From Prorocentrum cordatum (taxonomy: Eukaryota > Sar > Dinophyceae > Prorocentrales > Prorocentraceae): DNA of 64,000 bases. Shown piece by piece: positions 39,131 to 48,677 of the stretch; the first letter of the stretch is position 1; every line of letters starts with the position of its first letter. Position numbers and translations under genes: made by a program. The stretch lies in the NCBI GenBank assembly GCA_963575745.1, contig CAUYUJ010016282.1:1002372-1066371 (forward strand). The letters are read 5' to 3'. The notes beneath the pieces are model-generated. The model did not search any database. It saw nothing but the letters and a program-made list of their open reading frames with translations, and had not been told where the DNA came from.

Positions 39131-39784
39131 ATGAGCGTGTTCTATTAACCCTTTTGCTTATACGCACGATGCCCTTTGGCCCCCACCTCATAACGTAAGG
39201 CTCCTCCCCCCGTTGTGCGCCTCTGGCGCTACCACTGTGATGCTGGCAGGCTACTGTGTTGCTTGCAGGCTGCGTTGACGTTCACGGGCAAGCGTGGCGT
39301 TGACAGGCTACTTTCCCGTGCTTGCAGCACCGGAACTGCGCTCGCAGGCTGCGGAGGTGATAGAAGCGGAGCGTCGCACAACGCAGATGCTGCAGAGCGG
39401 CAGCACGGGGGGGCGGCGTTACGTACGCTGTGCCCCCCCAACAGGCCATGCACCGCCTCGAGAGGACCCCAGAGACGGCCAATATCGTAAGAAAGGCATC
39501 GGTTCTGGTGTACGTACTTTTCCGCACAATATGGTTCCACGACTTCCCGGAGGGGCCAAAGAGAGCGCAACAATGGCGCCAAAAGGGCCCCAAGAAGTTC
39601 CCAATCTTGCCCAAGAGGGCCCCGAGAGGGCCTCCAGATCAACCCAAGGCGGCCAGACAGGGCCCCAAGGTCGCCCGAGAGAATCCCAAGATGCCATGTA
39701 ATAGCGCATCAAACTGTCCAAAGAGGGCTCCGAATCGGCCCCGTGGAGGCTCAGAGGGCCCAAGCTGTACGTTATGCCTATATC
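39131..39784. other. No gene; partial TCTTGG-type satellite on minus
   Basis: 39,131-39,430 is mixed sequence with no recognised feature. 39,430-39,760 again carries GGCCCCAAG / CCCAAGAGGG motifs. GGTTCTGGTGTACGTACTTT and the flanking CCGCACAATATGGTTCC show no known pattern. Confidence 0.4.
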
Positions 39785-39912
39785 TGAACATCGCTCGGAC
39801 GTGTTTTTCTTTGTCTCGGCCAGAAGCATCGAGGAGCATCTTGGTTCATCTTGCCCGGAAGCAACGTACGAAATCGAAACATGCTCGGGGAATGGACGTC
39901 CGAGGGATGGCG
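39785..39912 (+). mobile_element. CGCTCGGACGT element (copy 2)
   Basis: ACATCGCTCGGACGTGTTTT and GGAATGGACGTCCGAGGGAT are inverted ends. TCTCGGCCAGAAGCATCGAG, ACGAAATCGAAACATG and CGGGGAATGGACG match the copy at 12,030. Confidence 0.8.
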
Positions 39913-40289
39913 ATATGTTGTGTTGCGTTTTCCGAGGGACCGGCCCACGCATGTGATCGTTCTGCTGTTCATGCGTCCTCTCCCTGCCGTCCTGTACAAT
40001 TACTCAATATGAATACTACTCTCCCTCTTCCCCTGATGGCGTGCTGGGAATATTCGACCCCCCCCGCGTACTGTTTTTTTACACAGGATTCCCGGTCGTT
40101 GGGTTTTCGCCTGCGTTTTTTTTTCAAAATGCTGTTCTCGCTGAGGCGCCGGCCTCACTTCTGCTCCTGAATCGTTCCGAGTCGTGCTCCCGCTGCAGCG
40201 TGGGCCTCATTGTCGGATCGGTGTTTTGCCTCCGTCGTTCAGGATGGCGTTCTCGCCCCAGCGCGGGCCTCTTTCTCGCGCGCCCATCC

Positions 40290-40790
40290 GCCCGCCACCA
40301 CCGCGCCGCACCACGCCCCGCCCCGCCGCACGCACACCCACCGCCACTTCCACCCACGAACGCACGCACGCACGCGCACCACCACCGCGCACCGCCACCA
40401 CCACCGCACTACCCCACCCACCACCACCACGCTACACCGCGTCACACCACATCACACGCGCGCACACACAGACACACACGCACGCACGCACGCACACACA
40501 CACATATACACTCGCACACACACACAGACACACACACACACCACCACCGCCACCACCACCACCACCACCACCACCACCGCCATCACGCACGTACGCACCT
40601 GGCCCACCACCAAACCACCAAGACGCCACACCACGTCACACCACAGCACACGCGCACACACGCACACACACACACACACACATACACACCACCACCACAA
40701 CAACTACAACCTCGCACACACGCACGCACGCACGCGCACCACCACCCACTACGCACACGCGCGCGGAGCCACAGGTCCGCTACGACACGC
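40290..40790 (+). repeat. (CCA)n, (CA)n and (ACGC)n arrays
   Basis: Mixed CACACA, CCACCACCAC and ACGCACGC tracts over 500 bp. A duplicated 50- to 60-bp block (CACACCACAKCACACGCGCAC) sits at 40,442 and 40,636. His/Thr/Pro frames on plus and Cys/Val/Gly frames on minus are artefacts. Confidence 0.95.
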
Positions 40791-41208
40791 GTCCGCGGAT
40801 AGAGAAAATCAGCGCCACGGTAAGGGATGGGAGGGAGGGGTAGGATGTCAGATGTTGATGCGAGCGCACCTAACTTGCCCCCCCCACCCCTCCCAGCCCC
40901 ACCCCCCAGCCGGGCAGTGGCAACGCCGGCGTTTCTCTGGTCAGTGGCTGGCTGGCCCTCTCAGCCCACGCGCGCCCGCGGGCGGTAGATTCAACTTCGC
41001 ACGAAGTGCAGGTCAAACAAGTCCACGCCTCCCCTCACTCCCAAACCCCCAGCGTCGTCACTATTCCACACCTGTGGACCCACCGAGGTCTCTAACGCCT
41101 CCCCTGGACCCGCTTTTTGCTCAGAGTTCTAACCGATTTCTTTCATTGTTTCGCAGATCGGCGCGGGCCCTCGCACCCCCCCACCTCCCCTCCCCATAGA
41201 CCAGGTTG
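40791..41208 (+). repeat. Repeat shared with 44,268-44,355
   Basis: CCACGGTAAGGGATGGGAGG then GAGGGGTAGG.GTCAGATGT and ...CGCACCTAACTTG (40,813-40,878) match 44,295-44,356. CACG|GTAAGG would be a strong 5' splice site. The rest is mixed sequence without a gene. Confidence 0.6.
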
Positions 41209-41407
41209 CGAAGGCCTTACGGCCGGTGCCGCCGATCCTGAGAACGGCGAAGTTGAAAGCGAGGGTGGGGGCAGGGGGAGGAGGATGATTGGGAGATGGA
41301 GTGAGGGTGGAGGAGGTGAATGAGGGAGGAGGAGGAGGGGGGAGAAGGATGTGGAGGAGAAGCAAGAGGGGGAGAAGGAGGCAGAGGAGAGCAGGAGGGG
41401 GAGCAGA

Positions 41408-41439
<32 letters not shown>

Positions 41440-42115
41440 GAGGAGGAGGAGGAGGAGGAGGAGGAGGAAGAGGTGGAGGCCAGAGGCTTTCTTGGGACAG
41501 CCTGGGGCTCTCTTGAGGCCGTCTTGGGCTGTCCAGGGCTCCTCTTGCGCCGTCTCGAGGCACTCTTGGAGGCCTCCTGTGCAATTTGGGGCTCTCCTGG
41601 GCTGTCTTGGGGCAGTTTGGGGGTCCATTGGGAGGCTCATGGGGCCTCTTGGGGCTTCTTCGTGGCCTCTTGGGGGCCCGTTGGGGCTGAGAGCTCGAAA
41701 TGTCCGTTCGGTACCCCCGTCTGGGCACTCTCCTGGAGCCGTCTTGGGGGCCTCTTGGGCCATCTTGGAGGCGTCTTGGGTCGTCTTGGTGCCCTCTTCG
41801 GCCGTTAGGGGACCCTCTTGGGGGCCTCTTGGGCCGTCTCGGGTCGATCTTGGAGGCCTCTTGGGCCGTCTTGGCGCGTTGGGAAGCGGAAGACGCAAGA
41901 ACGCCAAAGTCTTTCAAAAACGTATGGGAAATCCATGCATTTTGCCTCTTGGAGCTCTCGTGGGAAAGCTCCTGGAGGTTTCTTGGGGCGCTTTGCAGGC
42001 CTCTTGGGCCGTCTGCTTGGACAGATCGTTCGGCGATTCGGGGTTCTCTTGGACTGTCTTTGGGGCCTCTTGGGGCACTCTTGGCCCGTCTTGGGGATTT
42101 TTTGGGCTCCGGGAC
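41209..42115 (+). repeat. (GGA)n array followed by TCTTGG satellite
   Basis: A lead-in at 41,209 (GAAGGCCTTACGGCCGGTGC) is the same as at 3,476. (GGA)n with interruptions runs 41,270-41,475, then TCTTGG(G/A)GCC satellite to 42,110 with one diverged unit marker (GGGAAGCGGAAGACGC...GGGAAATCCATGC) at 41,880-41,940 that matches the 400-bp units at 27.7-31.1 kb. Confidence 0.85.
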
Positions 42116-42800
42116 TCCCGGGGGGGCGTCGTATCTGACCCCCCCCCCCTTGGGACCCCCCCCCTTGCGGGGGAGGGATCGAAGGGAAGAGGTTTCCCTT
42201 CGACTCAATTACGACGTTGCTCAACTTCGCTTTGGCTGGCGCGCTGAGGAGGTCCCTGGGAAAGGGGGGAGCTTCGACGAGCCCAGGGAAAGGGGGGAGG
42301 CAGGGAAAGGGGACGACAGAGACGACGACCAACGAATGACGGAGATGACGACTTGAACGGACAAGCCCCTCACACTTGCCGACAGGGTCGGCGGATTTTA
42401 GGCTGCTTTTGGTGGCTGCTCTTGGCAACTGGTCAGGACCGCCAGCCCCAGTATGCTTGCGCGAGTGGTGGAAGCAGATCGACTAAGCATCGGCCCAGGC
42501 CCAGACCACCCCCCCCTCCCCCACCCGTCGGCCAACTGTCGAAAGCCAACACCGACAAACGCCTACGTTGTTTTCTGACAGTCATGGGGTCCGGTGAGGG
42601 CCCCAGGAGAGAGAAAGCTGCCTTAAAGTTACAGTCGTGATGTTCTCACGGCGCGATTGGTTCTGGGCCCTCCTGCTCCCCATGTTCCCCGCCCCCTCCC
42701 CCCGAGGGTTGGGAAGCTATCGGGCCTCACTTGCGTCGCGGCCCTGGCCGCCGCGATGATGGTGGTGATACTGACGGCTTATGATGATGGTCAGTGATGG
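42116..42800. other. No gene recognised
   Basis: C and G homopolymer runs at 42,140-42,175, an AAAGGGG.GAG..T.GACGA tandem near 42,262-42,310 and mixed sequence. No domain. Confidence 0.5.
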
Positions 42801-43260
42801 GTGATGGTGTTGACGAGGAGGAGGAGGAGGAGGAGGAGGAGGAGGAGGAGAAGAGGAGGAGGAGGAGGAGGAGAAGAGGAGGAGGAGGAGGAGGAGGAGG
42901 AAGAGGAGGAGGAGGAGGAGGAGGAGGAGGAGGAGCAGGAGCAGGAACATGATGGTGAGGAGGAGGAGGAGCATGATGGTGAGGAGAAGGAGGAGGAGAA
43001 GGAGGAAGAGAAGGAGGAGGAGGAGGAGGAGGAGGAGGAGGAGGACGAGGAGGAGGACGAGGAGGAGGAGGAGGAGGAGGAGGAGGAGGAGGAGGAGGAG
43101 GAGGAGGAGGAGGAGGAGGAGGGGAGGGGGAGGGGGAGGAGGGCGGCAAATAAGGTGGATGAGGACGAGGTATGAGGAAGGAAGTGGAGTGGGGGGGGGA
43201 GGAGGACGAGGGAGGAGGAGGAGGAGGAGGAGGAGGAGGAGGAGGAGGAGGAGGGGAAGA
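42801..43260 (+). repeat. (GGA)n array, 460 bp
   Basis: The longest nearly pure purine tract in the window, with occasional AAG, GAC and CATGATGGT interruptions. GCATGATGGTGAGGAG repeats at about 42,946 and 42,970. Frames are poly-Glu, poly-Arg, poly-Gly or, on minus, Pro, Ser and Leu. Confidence 0.98.
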
Positions 43261-43584
43261 CAGGAGGCAGGCCAGTGAGGCAGAAGAAAAAGCAGCTGGC
43301 AGCGAGGAGGTGGAGGCGGACGGCGGGCGAAGCTGGCAGCGGAGGAGGTGGAGGCGGACGGCGGGCGAGTAGGCGGGAGGTGGAGGAGGATGGCGGCGGC
43401 GGCACCGACGGCGACGACGAGGAAGCAGGGCTCACCAAAGTAACTGTCCCCGTTTCGAGAGCCTCGGATGTTTCAAGAGGCATTTGGAGGCCCAGCACGG
43501 ATCAGCAGCGCACATCGAAGCGATCCTGTTGAGGTTTGAGGGGGAACATGGAACCTGGATTGGCCTGGGTCCAGAGAGGTTCGA
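43261..43584. other. Short spacer with local duplication
   Basis: GGAGGTGGAGGCGGACGGCG then GGCGA is duplicated at 43,306 and 43,347 (period about 41). No gene. Confidence 0.5.
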
Positions 43585-43875
43585 TGGGGAGGAGGAGGAG
43601 GAGGAGGAGGAGGAGGAGGAGGAGGAGGAGGAGGCGGAGGAGGTCCGAGGGGTAGGGAGAGGAGGAGAGGAGGATGAGGAGGAGGAGGAGGAGGAGGAGG
43701 AGGAGGAGAAGCAGGAGGAGGAGGAGGAAGGAGGAGGAGGAGGAGGAGGAGGGGGAGGGGGAGGGGGAGGGGAGGAGGGGGAAGTGAAGGAGGAGGAGGA
43801 GGAGGAGGAGGAGGAGGAGGGAGGAAGAGGTGCAGGGGAAGGAGGAGGAAGGGGAGGAGAGAGGGAGGAGCAGTT
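43585..43875 (+). repeat. (GGA)n array
   Basis: Interrupted GGA/GAG triplets to 43,872, then mixed sequence with CTCGTCCTCCTCGTCC. Confidence 0.95.
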
Positions 43876-44002
43876 TTAAGACGAGGCCCCAGCGTTCCCT
43901 TCTCGTTCTCATCGTGCTCCTCCGCCGCCTCGTCCTCCTCGTCCTGGTCCTGCCGCTCATCCTTCTGCGCCTGTTCCTCGACCTCCCTCGTTCTCCTTCT
44001 TC

Positions 44003-44190
44003 TCGAGCAACGAAAGCCACCATAGGCATAACCTTCTTGGGCTCCACGCGGGTTTCCTGGATCGGCTCGGGCCCCCCCCTGGCGGTTCCAGCGCCGCCCC
44101 TGGCGCGCTCCGCGCTGAGGCGCCCCAGCGCCACCCCTGGCGCTCCAGCGCCAATCCAGGAGATTCGCGCTGAGCTCCAACAGTGTAAGT
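44003..44190. mobile_element. Family 4 palindromic element (copy 4, diverged)
   Basis: GCATAACCTTCTTGGGCTCC, GGGTTTCCTGGATCGGCTCG, GCGCCGCCCCTGGCGCGCTC on the left, CCAGCGCCAATCCAGGAGAT then TCGCGCTGAGCTCCAACAG on the right. Half-sites are recognisable though several arms have drifted. Confidence 0.65.
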
Positions 44191-44778
44191 ACGTGCAGTT
44201 GCGTGTTCCTCTATCGTCCTCCCATCGCGTAGCCTCCTCTTGGGATCATAGCCCTGCTAGACATCCGGCTGTGCGAATCGATCGGAGATCTACGCCACGG
44301 TAAGGGATGGGAGGGAGGGGTAGGGACGTCAGATGTACGCTAGCGCATCTAGCTTGATCTCGGAAACTGGAGCATATACGTTACCAGTGGCGGGCGGCTT
44401 TTCAATCCCAAGACTTTTTTGAGGGTCGGGGACGACGTCGGGATGGTGTGGTGTATACATGTTTCCCCGTTTTCCGAGGGGGAACGACGAAGAATGTATA
44501 CTCCAGGATCCCGTATACCCCAGGATCCGCGTTCCTGTGCGAGCCTCAGTGTGAGGCCAGGCGAAGGCGTCGGTGCATAGAGGTCGGTTTTCCCCAGGAT
44601 CGTCCTCCCCTCCCCCCTCCTCTGAGCCCCGCCGCGCGCCCGAGGCCCCTACCCCCATGTCTCCGGCACCACGAGCCCGAGGCGCGCCAGCGAGTGGCTC
44701 GAGGCGGGCGGGGGATCGGGTGCCTCTCGGACCCCGTGCCCCCGAGGGGGAGGGCTCCCCGTCTCGCTGCCCCGGAGG

Positions 44779-44937
44779 TGAAGTCGGGCCTGTCCCTCTA
44801 CAGGAGGAAGATTCCGAAACAGTCAACAAATTGTCTGGGGACGACTTGTTGACCATGCTTGCATAGTTTAGGATATTTGTTGACTACGCCTGTTTTTCGT
44901 CCATAATCCCCCTGTGTGGGGAACAGGCCCGACTGAA
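44779..44937 (+). mobile_element. TTAA element, family 2, with TGAA flanks
   Basis: 159 bp. Termini GTCGGGCCTGTCCCTCTACA and TGTGTGGGGAACAGGCCCGA. Here both flanks read TGAA instead of TTAA, which shows that the tetramer is duplicated target sequence and not part of the element. Confidence 0.9.
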
Positions 44938-44944
44938 CCCGAAG

Positions 44945-45115
44945 GGAAAACGCCATGCGTATCACGTTTTGGCGTTTTGGCGCTCCGCGCGGATTTCTTG
45001 GGTTTGCGATGGGCCCCCCCCCCAGCGGCGTTTTTGGCGCGCTCTGCGCGAAATAGAGGAGGGCCCAACGTAGAGCCAAGGATTACGCGCGGAGCGCCGC
45101 AAGTTGATGTGTTCG
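44945..45115. mobile_element. Family 4 variant, GGCGCTCCGCGCGGATT
   Basis: GGCGTTTTGGCGCTCCGCGC, GGATTTCTTGGGTTTGCGAT and GGGCCCC on the left pair with GGGCCCAACGTAGAGCCAAG, GATTACGCGCGGAGCGCCGC on the right, around TTTTTGGCGCGCTCTGCGCG. Structure and core follow family 4, but the arm sequence differs. Confidence 0.65.
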
Positions 45116-45154
45116 GACGCAGCCCGATGTTGCTTCTCCCGAGGTAAACTGATA

Positions 45155-45445
45155 GATCTGAACTGAACTGAACTGAACCGAACTGACTGGTCGCATCCGT
45201 TACGCGACGGCTTGATTCTCGGCGCCACGGGCGCAACCTATGGCGCAACCGATAGGAGACGGTCTTATTTTCGGCCGCCGAGGGCGCAACCTATGGCGCA
45301 GCCGATCGGAGACGGTTGTTTTCTCGGCCGCCGAGGGCGCAACCTACGGCGCAACCGATAGGCGGTCTCACTCTCAGCCGCTTAGGGCGCATTTTATGGC
45401 GCAACCCATGGCGCAACCTATGGCGCAACCTATGGTCTCTGCCGC
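45155..45445 (+). repeat. (AACTG)n and 59-bp tandem repeats
   Basis: GAACTGAACTGAACTGAACC at 45,158, then three to four units of about 59 bp carrying GAGGGCGCAACCTATGGCGC, AACCGATAGGAGACGGT and TTTTCGGCCGCC at 45,228, 45,287 and 45,346, closing with short GGCGCAACC(T)ATG repeats. Confidence 0.9.
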
Positions 45446-45654
45446 CGACCCCAGAGAAAATTGCAGGCGGGCCAGCCAGGGCGTTGAGGACCGAGGTAGC
45501 GGCCTTCAGTGGCCCATTAGTTGCATGTATTGGCCTTCAGGCCTTCAGCGGCTGGATCCGCGCTGGGCCCCCGTGCATGCTGGAGGAGGGCGCCCCCGAG
45601 TGGTTGTCGGGCTGGCCAGCGGAGGGTCTCGTGTTCCTGCAGGATGTCCTTATT

Positions 45655-45815
45655 CAGAAGGAAAAAAGCACACAGACACAAGTCATCGCCCACTCCGAGG
45701 AAAATATGGGAACATATAGGAAGTGGGGGGACGACACACACCCAGGAAATATGGAAACATATGGGGAATCCTGTTATTTGTGTGTATTTATTTGTGTGTC
45801 CCAGGGCCCCTTCAA
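45655..45815 (+). mobile_element. Element with TTTATTTGTGTGTCC end (copy 3)
   Basis: AAGGAAAAAAGCACACAGAC through CATCGCCCACTCC, AAAATATGGGAACATATAGG, AAGTGGGGGGACGACACACA and TATTTATTTGTGTGTCCCAG. Same order as copies at 12,785 and 24,455. Confidence 0.75.
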
Positions 45816-46235
45816 TAATGTCCCAGGTCCGATTGTAGTTTCTGTCTGGGCAGCCTGGTCCGCAGAGCTTCACAGCAGACCCGTCGTCCGCCTTGTCATC
45901 ACCAGCATCACCATCATCGCTAACACCCTCGTTCCCGTCATCAACATCATTATCGTCCTTGCCCTCATCCTCATGCTACTAGCGCTTTCTGCGCTCACCA
46001 ACGTCATCACCCTGTGTCATACACAGTAACATGAGTATCACAACATGTTCCACCCTTCGAATAACAAAGAGGAAATGACAGACGAGGGCTTGAGAGAGAG
46101 AGAGAGAGAGAAAGAGAGAAACTGATGAACCTATTTGGGGGAGGATGAGGAAGAGCTGGAAAACGGGAGGGAAGAGGAAGAGGGGGGGCATGAAGGACGG
46201 AGGGAAAGAGAGAGGGTGACAAGGGGGTTGGGAGG
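45816..46235. repeat. ATC-rich tract and (GA)n
   Basis: CATCACCAGCATCACCATCA-type sequence at 45,895-46,015 makes a falsely hydrophobic Ile/Leu/Val frame (45,316-46,029). (GA)n lies at 46,088-46,116. No gene. Confidence 0.7.
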
Positions 46236-46400
46236 AGGGGGATGAGGAGGAGGAGGAGGAGGAGGAGGAGGAGGAGGAGGAGGAGGAGGAGGAGGAGGAG
46301 GAGGAGGAGGGGGGGAGGAGGAAGGAGGAGGAGGAGGAGGAGGAGGAGGAGGAGGCTGAGGAGGAGGAGGAAGGGAGGATGCAGGTGGGGGAGGCAAATG
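46236..46400 (+). repeat. (GGA)n array
   Basis: Nearly pure GGA triplets over about 140 bp. Confidence 0.97.
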
Positions 46401-46574
46401 GCGGAGGAGGGGGGATGGGGCAGTTAAGGAGGGCGGCTGGCAGCGCGAGCGGGAGCAGAGGCAAGGAGCAGGGGAGCCCCCTCCGCGGCGTTGCCAGCTC
46501 CGCGAGCTGGGGCGGAGAGACGGCGGGCAGGGGACTGCCCGCGTCTGCCAGGGGAGGACGGGGAGTCGGGCGAT

Positions 46575-46940
46575 CGCAAGCATGCATCAAGGGGGCCCGG
46601 ATTAGCGTTAAGTCGGGCCTGTCCCTCTACAGGAGGAACATTCCCAAATAGTGAAACAATAGTCCGTGGATGATTTTTGGACCATTAGAGTATTTTAGGT
46701 TATTTGTTGACTATTTTTTATTTTTCGTCCAAAATTCCCCTGTCGGGGGACAAGCCCGACCTAAATCAAGAAAGCGTGGATTAGCGGCGGGTCCCGTTTC
46801 CATGGGAAATCGCGGATTTCCGCCGCCGAGCGAGGCGGCACCGGCCGCATTTTGGGGGATGGCGCCTCCCCCGATCCATGGATCTGACGACCGCGCGCCA
46901 AGTCCATGGATCGCCGATCCATGCTTGCGCGCCCCCGATC
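46575..46940 (+). mobile_element. Family 6 element (copy 3) split by a TTAA element
   Basis: GCGATCGCAAGCATGCATCA, GGGGGCCCGGATTAGCG is interrupted at 46,608 by a family-2 element. The sequence resumes at 46,765 with ATCAAGAAAGCGTGGATTAG then CGGCGGGTCCCGTTTCCATG as in the other family-6 copies. ATCAAGRRRGCSYGGATTAGCG is present on both sides, so about 22 bp are repeated around the insertion. Confidence 0.8.
46608..46764 (+). mobile_element. TTAA element, family 2, nested in family 6
   Basis: 157 bp with TTAA on the left and CTAA on the right. Termini GTCGGGCCTGTCCCTCTACA and TGTCGGGGGACAAGCCCGAC. It is younger than its host element. Confidence 0.88.
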
Positions 46941-47108
46941 AGGGGAGGACAGGGAATCGCAACGCTGCCCCCCTCTCGGTTTCGCCTTTTTCTCTGTCTC
47001 CTGGGGAGCCCTCGTCGCCACGGCTGGGGTCGCCTCGGAGTGCCTGGTTAGATCGCATCCCGGGAGAGGTCCAGGGATTGGAGGGAGCCTGTTTTCCTCA
47101 TCCTCTGG
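46941..47108. other. Short spacer
   Basis: Sequence such as CCTCTCGGTTTCGCCTTTTT, GGGGAGCCCTCGTCGCCACG and CGCATCCCGGGAGAGGTC. TCGGTTTCGCC...CTGGGAGGCCCTCGTCGCCG also occurs at about 35,819 and, inverted, at 32,780-32,825, so this is another dispersed repeat. No gene. Confidence 0.5.
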
Positions 47109-47300
47109 TCGGGAGCGGCAAAGAGGGGGGTGATGACTAAGGGGCGGTGGATCTCATGGCGGGGGCCATGATATCTCCTCAGATTTCATGGCGCCTCTTC
47201 TTATTTCAATACGTCACTGGCTCCCCCCTGTGCCGCGCACATGCCGCCGGTCATGATTCGCACGCCCCCTCTTGGACACCCCCCTCTTGGCCGCTCCCGA
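47109..47300 (+). mobile_element. Family 1 element (copy 4) with TCTGG duplication
   Basis: TCGGGAGCGGCAAAGAGGGG ... CCTCTTGGCCGCTCCCGA, 192 bp. TCTGG is found immediately outside both ends (47,104-47,108 and 47,301-47,305), a 5-bp target duplication. Confidence 0.88.
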
Positions 47301-47677
47301 TCTGGCGATCACGAGCGTTGCCAGAATGGGGGCGGACAGTGGGGGAGGGGTCCGCTGGCGTCACGATTCGCGCCAGGGCCGTCCGTGAATTGGCGCCTGC
47401 GCGGATCTTTGCTTTACTGGGGGGACCGGGCAGCCGAGGAGATGGGCGCTATCGTGCTTAGCTCGAGATGAGTTTCTTGTGAGCGTACTCCAGATTTCGT
47501 AACAAAGGGAGGGGGGTATCATTTCGGGGGGGGTCTCTTCCAGGCTATCTTGGAGGGCCTGGGGGGGTCTGGGGACGATGTTTTGGAGGGTTCTCCCACG
47601 GGGGGGGTCTAAAACTTCTCGTCTGGGAGGGTTGAGACCCCCTCCCTTTTATTACGAAATCCGGAGTAGGTTGATCC

Positions 47678-47862
47678 TTGATCGAACCATGGAGTGCTCG
47701 GCCAGGGATCCTGCCCGCGGCTCCGCTGCGACGCCGTCGCGAGCACTCGAGGTTGAGGGCCGCCGGCGCCCCGAGCTCGGCCAGCATGCCACGCACCGCC
47801 CCTGTCGGAAGGCAGGGCAAACCCGATTGCCCCGTCCCCCAGTTCCCTGCGGGCTGCCGAAG
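47678..47862 (+). CDS. Hypothetical gene, exon 1
   Basis: An open frame reads IEPWSARPGILPAAPLRRRR, EHSRLRAAGAPSSASMPRTA, PVGRQGKPDCPVPQFPAGCR and R up to the AG|GT at 47,862/47,863. Its frame continues without a stop after removal of the following element-derived intron. No ATG start is identified; the frame opens at a TTG, and the true 5' end may be another exon. No domain recognised. Its main support is the exact fit of the introner. Confidence 0.35.
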
Positions 47863-48061
47863 GTGTCGGGGGCGGCAAAAAAGGGGGTGATGACTAGGGG
47901 GGGATGGATATCATGGCGGGGGCTATGATATTTCCCCAGATTTCATGGCGCCTCTTCTTATTCCATTACGTCCCTGGCCCCCCCGCTGGGCCGCGCACAT
48001 GCTGCCGGTCATGATTTGCACCCCCCCTCTTGGACACCCCACCTCTTGGCCGCTCCCGAAG
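47863..48061 (+). mobile_element. Introner: family 1 element forming a 199-bp GT-AG intron
   Basis: The element (47,866-48,059, TCGGGGGCGGCAAAAAAGGG ... CCTCTTGGCCGCTCCCGA) is flanked by AGGTG at 47,861-47,865 and 48,060-48,064. The duplicated AG|GT gives an intron GTGTCGGG...CCCGAAG|GTG. Its length is not a multiple of three and it contains a stop in the exon-1 frame (47,888-47,890), so splicing is needed to join the open frames on both sides. Same family as the insertion between anoctamin exons D and E. Confidence 0.75.
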
Positions 48062-48677
48062 GTGCGCGAGCCGGCCGCCCCCGCCGACGCTGTCGCCGTC
48101 TCCCTCGTCGTCGGCGGCCTCGTCGTATCTGCCCCCCTCGCCTTGGGCGCCAGAGGCCGGCCGCGAGCCCTCCGCCACGGAGGAGGAGATGCTGCGGGTC
48201 GTCGAGGACTACCAGGCGTCCCTCGCCTCGGAGGAGTGGCGCTGGCGCGCGAGCCCCCAGCCGCGGCCCATGGCGTTGCCAGAGGGTGGGGGAATCTGGG
48301 ACGTGCGACTTTTCCGCCTTCAGACAAGCCGGCGGCGCCTTGGGCCAGGGGCCCCCTTTTCCGCCTCCCGACCAGCCGAGCCTGTATTCCTTTGCGCTCG
48401 TCTGCAGTGTCTGCAGCCAGAGCCAGCCGGAAGAGAGAGAGAGGGGAGTCACTCTGAGTTTTTTAAGGGAGGGAGGGGAGGGGAAGAGAGTCAGGGGAGT
48501 CAGGAAGCTTCGTGTGGGAGAGGAGTCAGTCAGAGGGACGGGAGGGAGGGAGGGCAGAGGGAACAACAAAACATTTTGAGTCAATGTTGGTTTATGGGAG
48601 GCTTCTCGTCACCATGGCTGGATTCCCAGCGAAATTCTGGCCAGGGCGCACCACAGGTCCAGGGATCGACTTTCTGA
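48062..48677 (+). CDS. Hypothetical gene, exon 2
   Basis: Continues the exon-1 frame as CASRPPPPTLSPSPSSSAAS, then WAPEAGREPSATEEEMLRVV, EDYQASLASEEWRWRASPQP and RPMALPEGGGIWDVRLF, to a stop at 48,677. The acidic helical part (ATEEEMLRVVEDYQASLASE) is clearly non-repetitive and looks coding; later parts are less convincing and may be intron. No family is recognised. Confidence 0.35.

Noticed and set aside
40210-41199. 329-residue His/Thr-rich frame resembling a metal-binding protein
   Set aside because: It is the translation of CA, CCA and ACGC microsatellites; the opposite strand is equally open.
42801-43260. Long Glu-, Arg- and Gly-rich open frames through GGA arrays here and at about twenty other sites
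   Set aside because: Triplet arrays of GGA/TCC contain no stop in any frame, so all six frames stay open; the proteins are homopolymers of the repeat and not evidence of genes.
45316-46029. 237-residue frame ending in a hydrophobic Ile/Leu/Val stretch resembling a membrane segment
   Set aside because: The hydrophobic part comes from a CATCACCATCATC-type low-complexity tract and the rest crosses two dispersed repeats.
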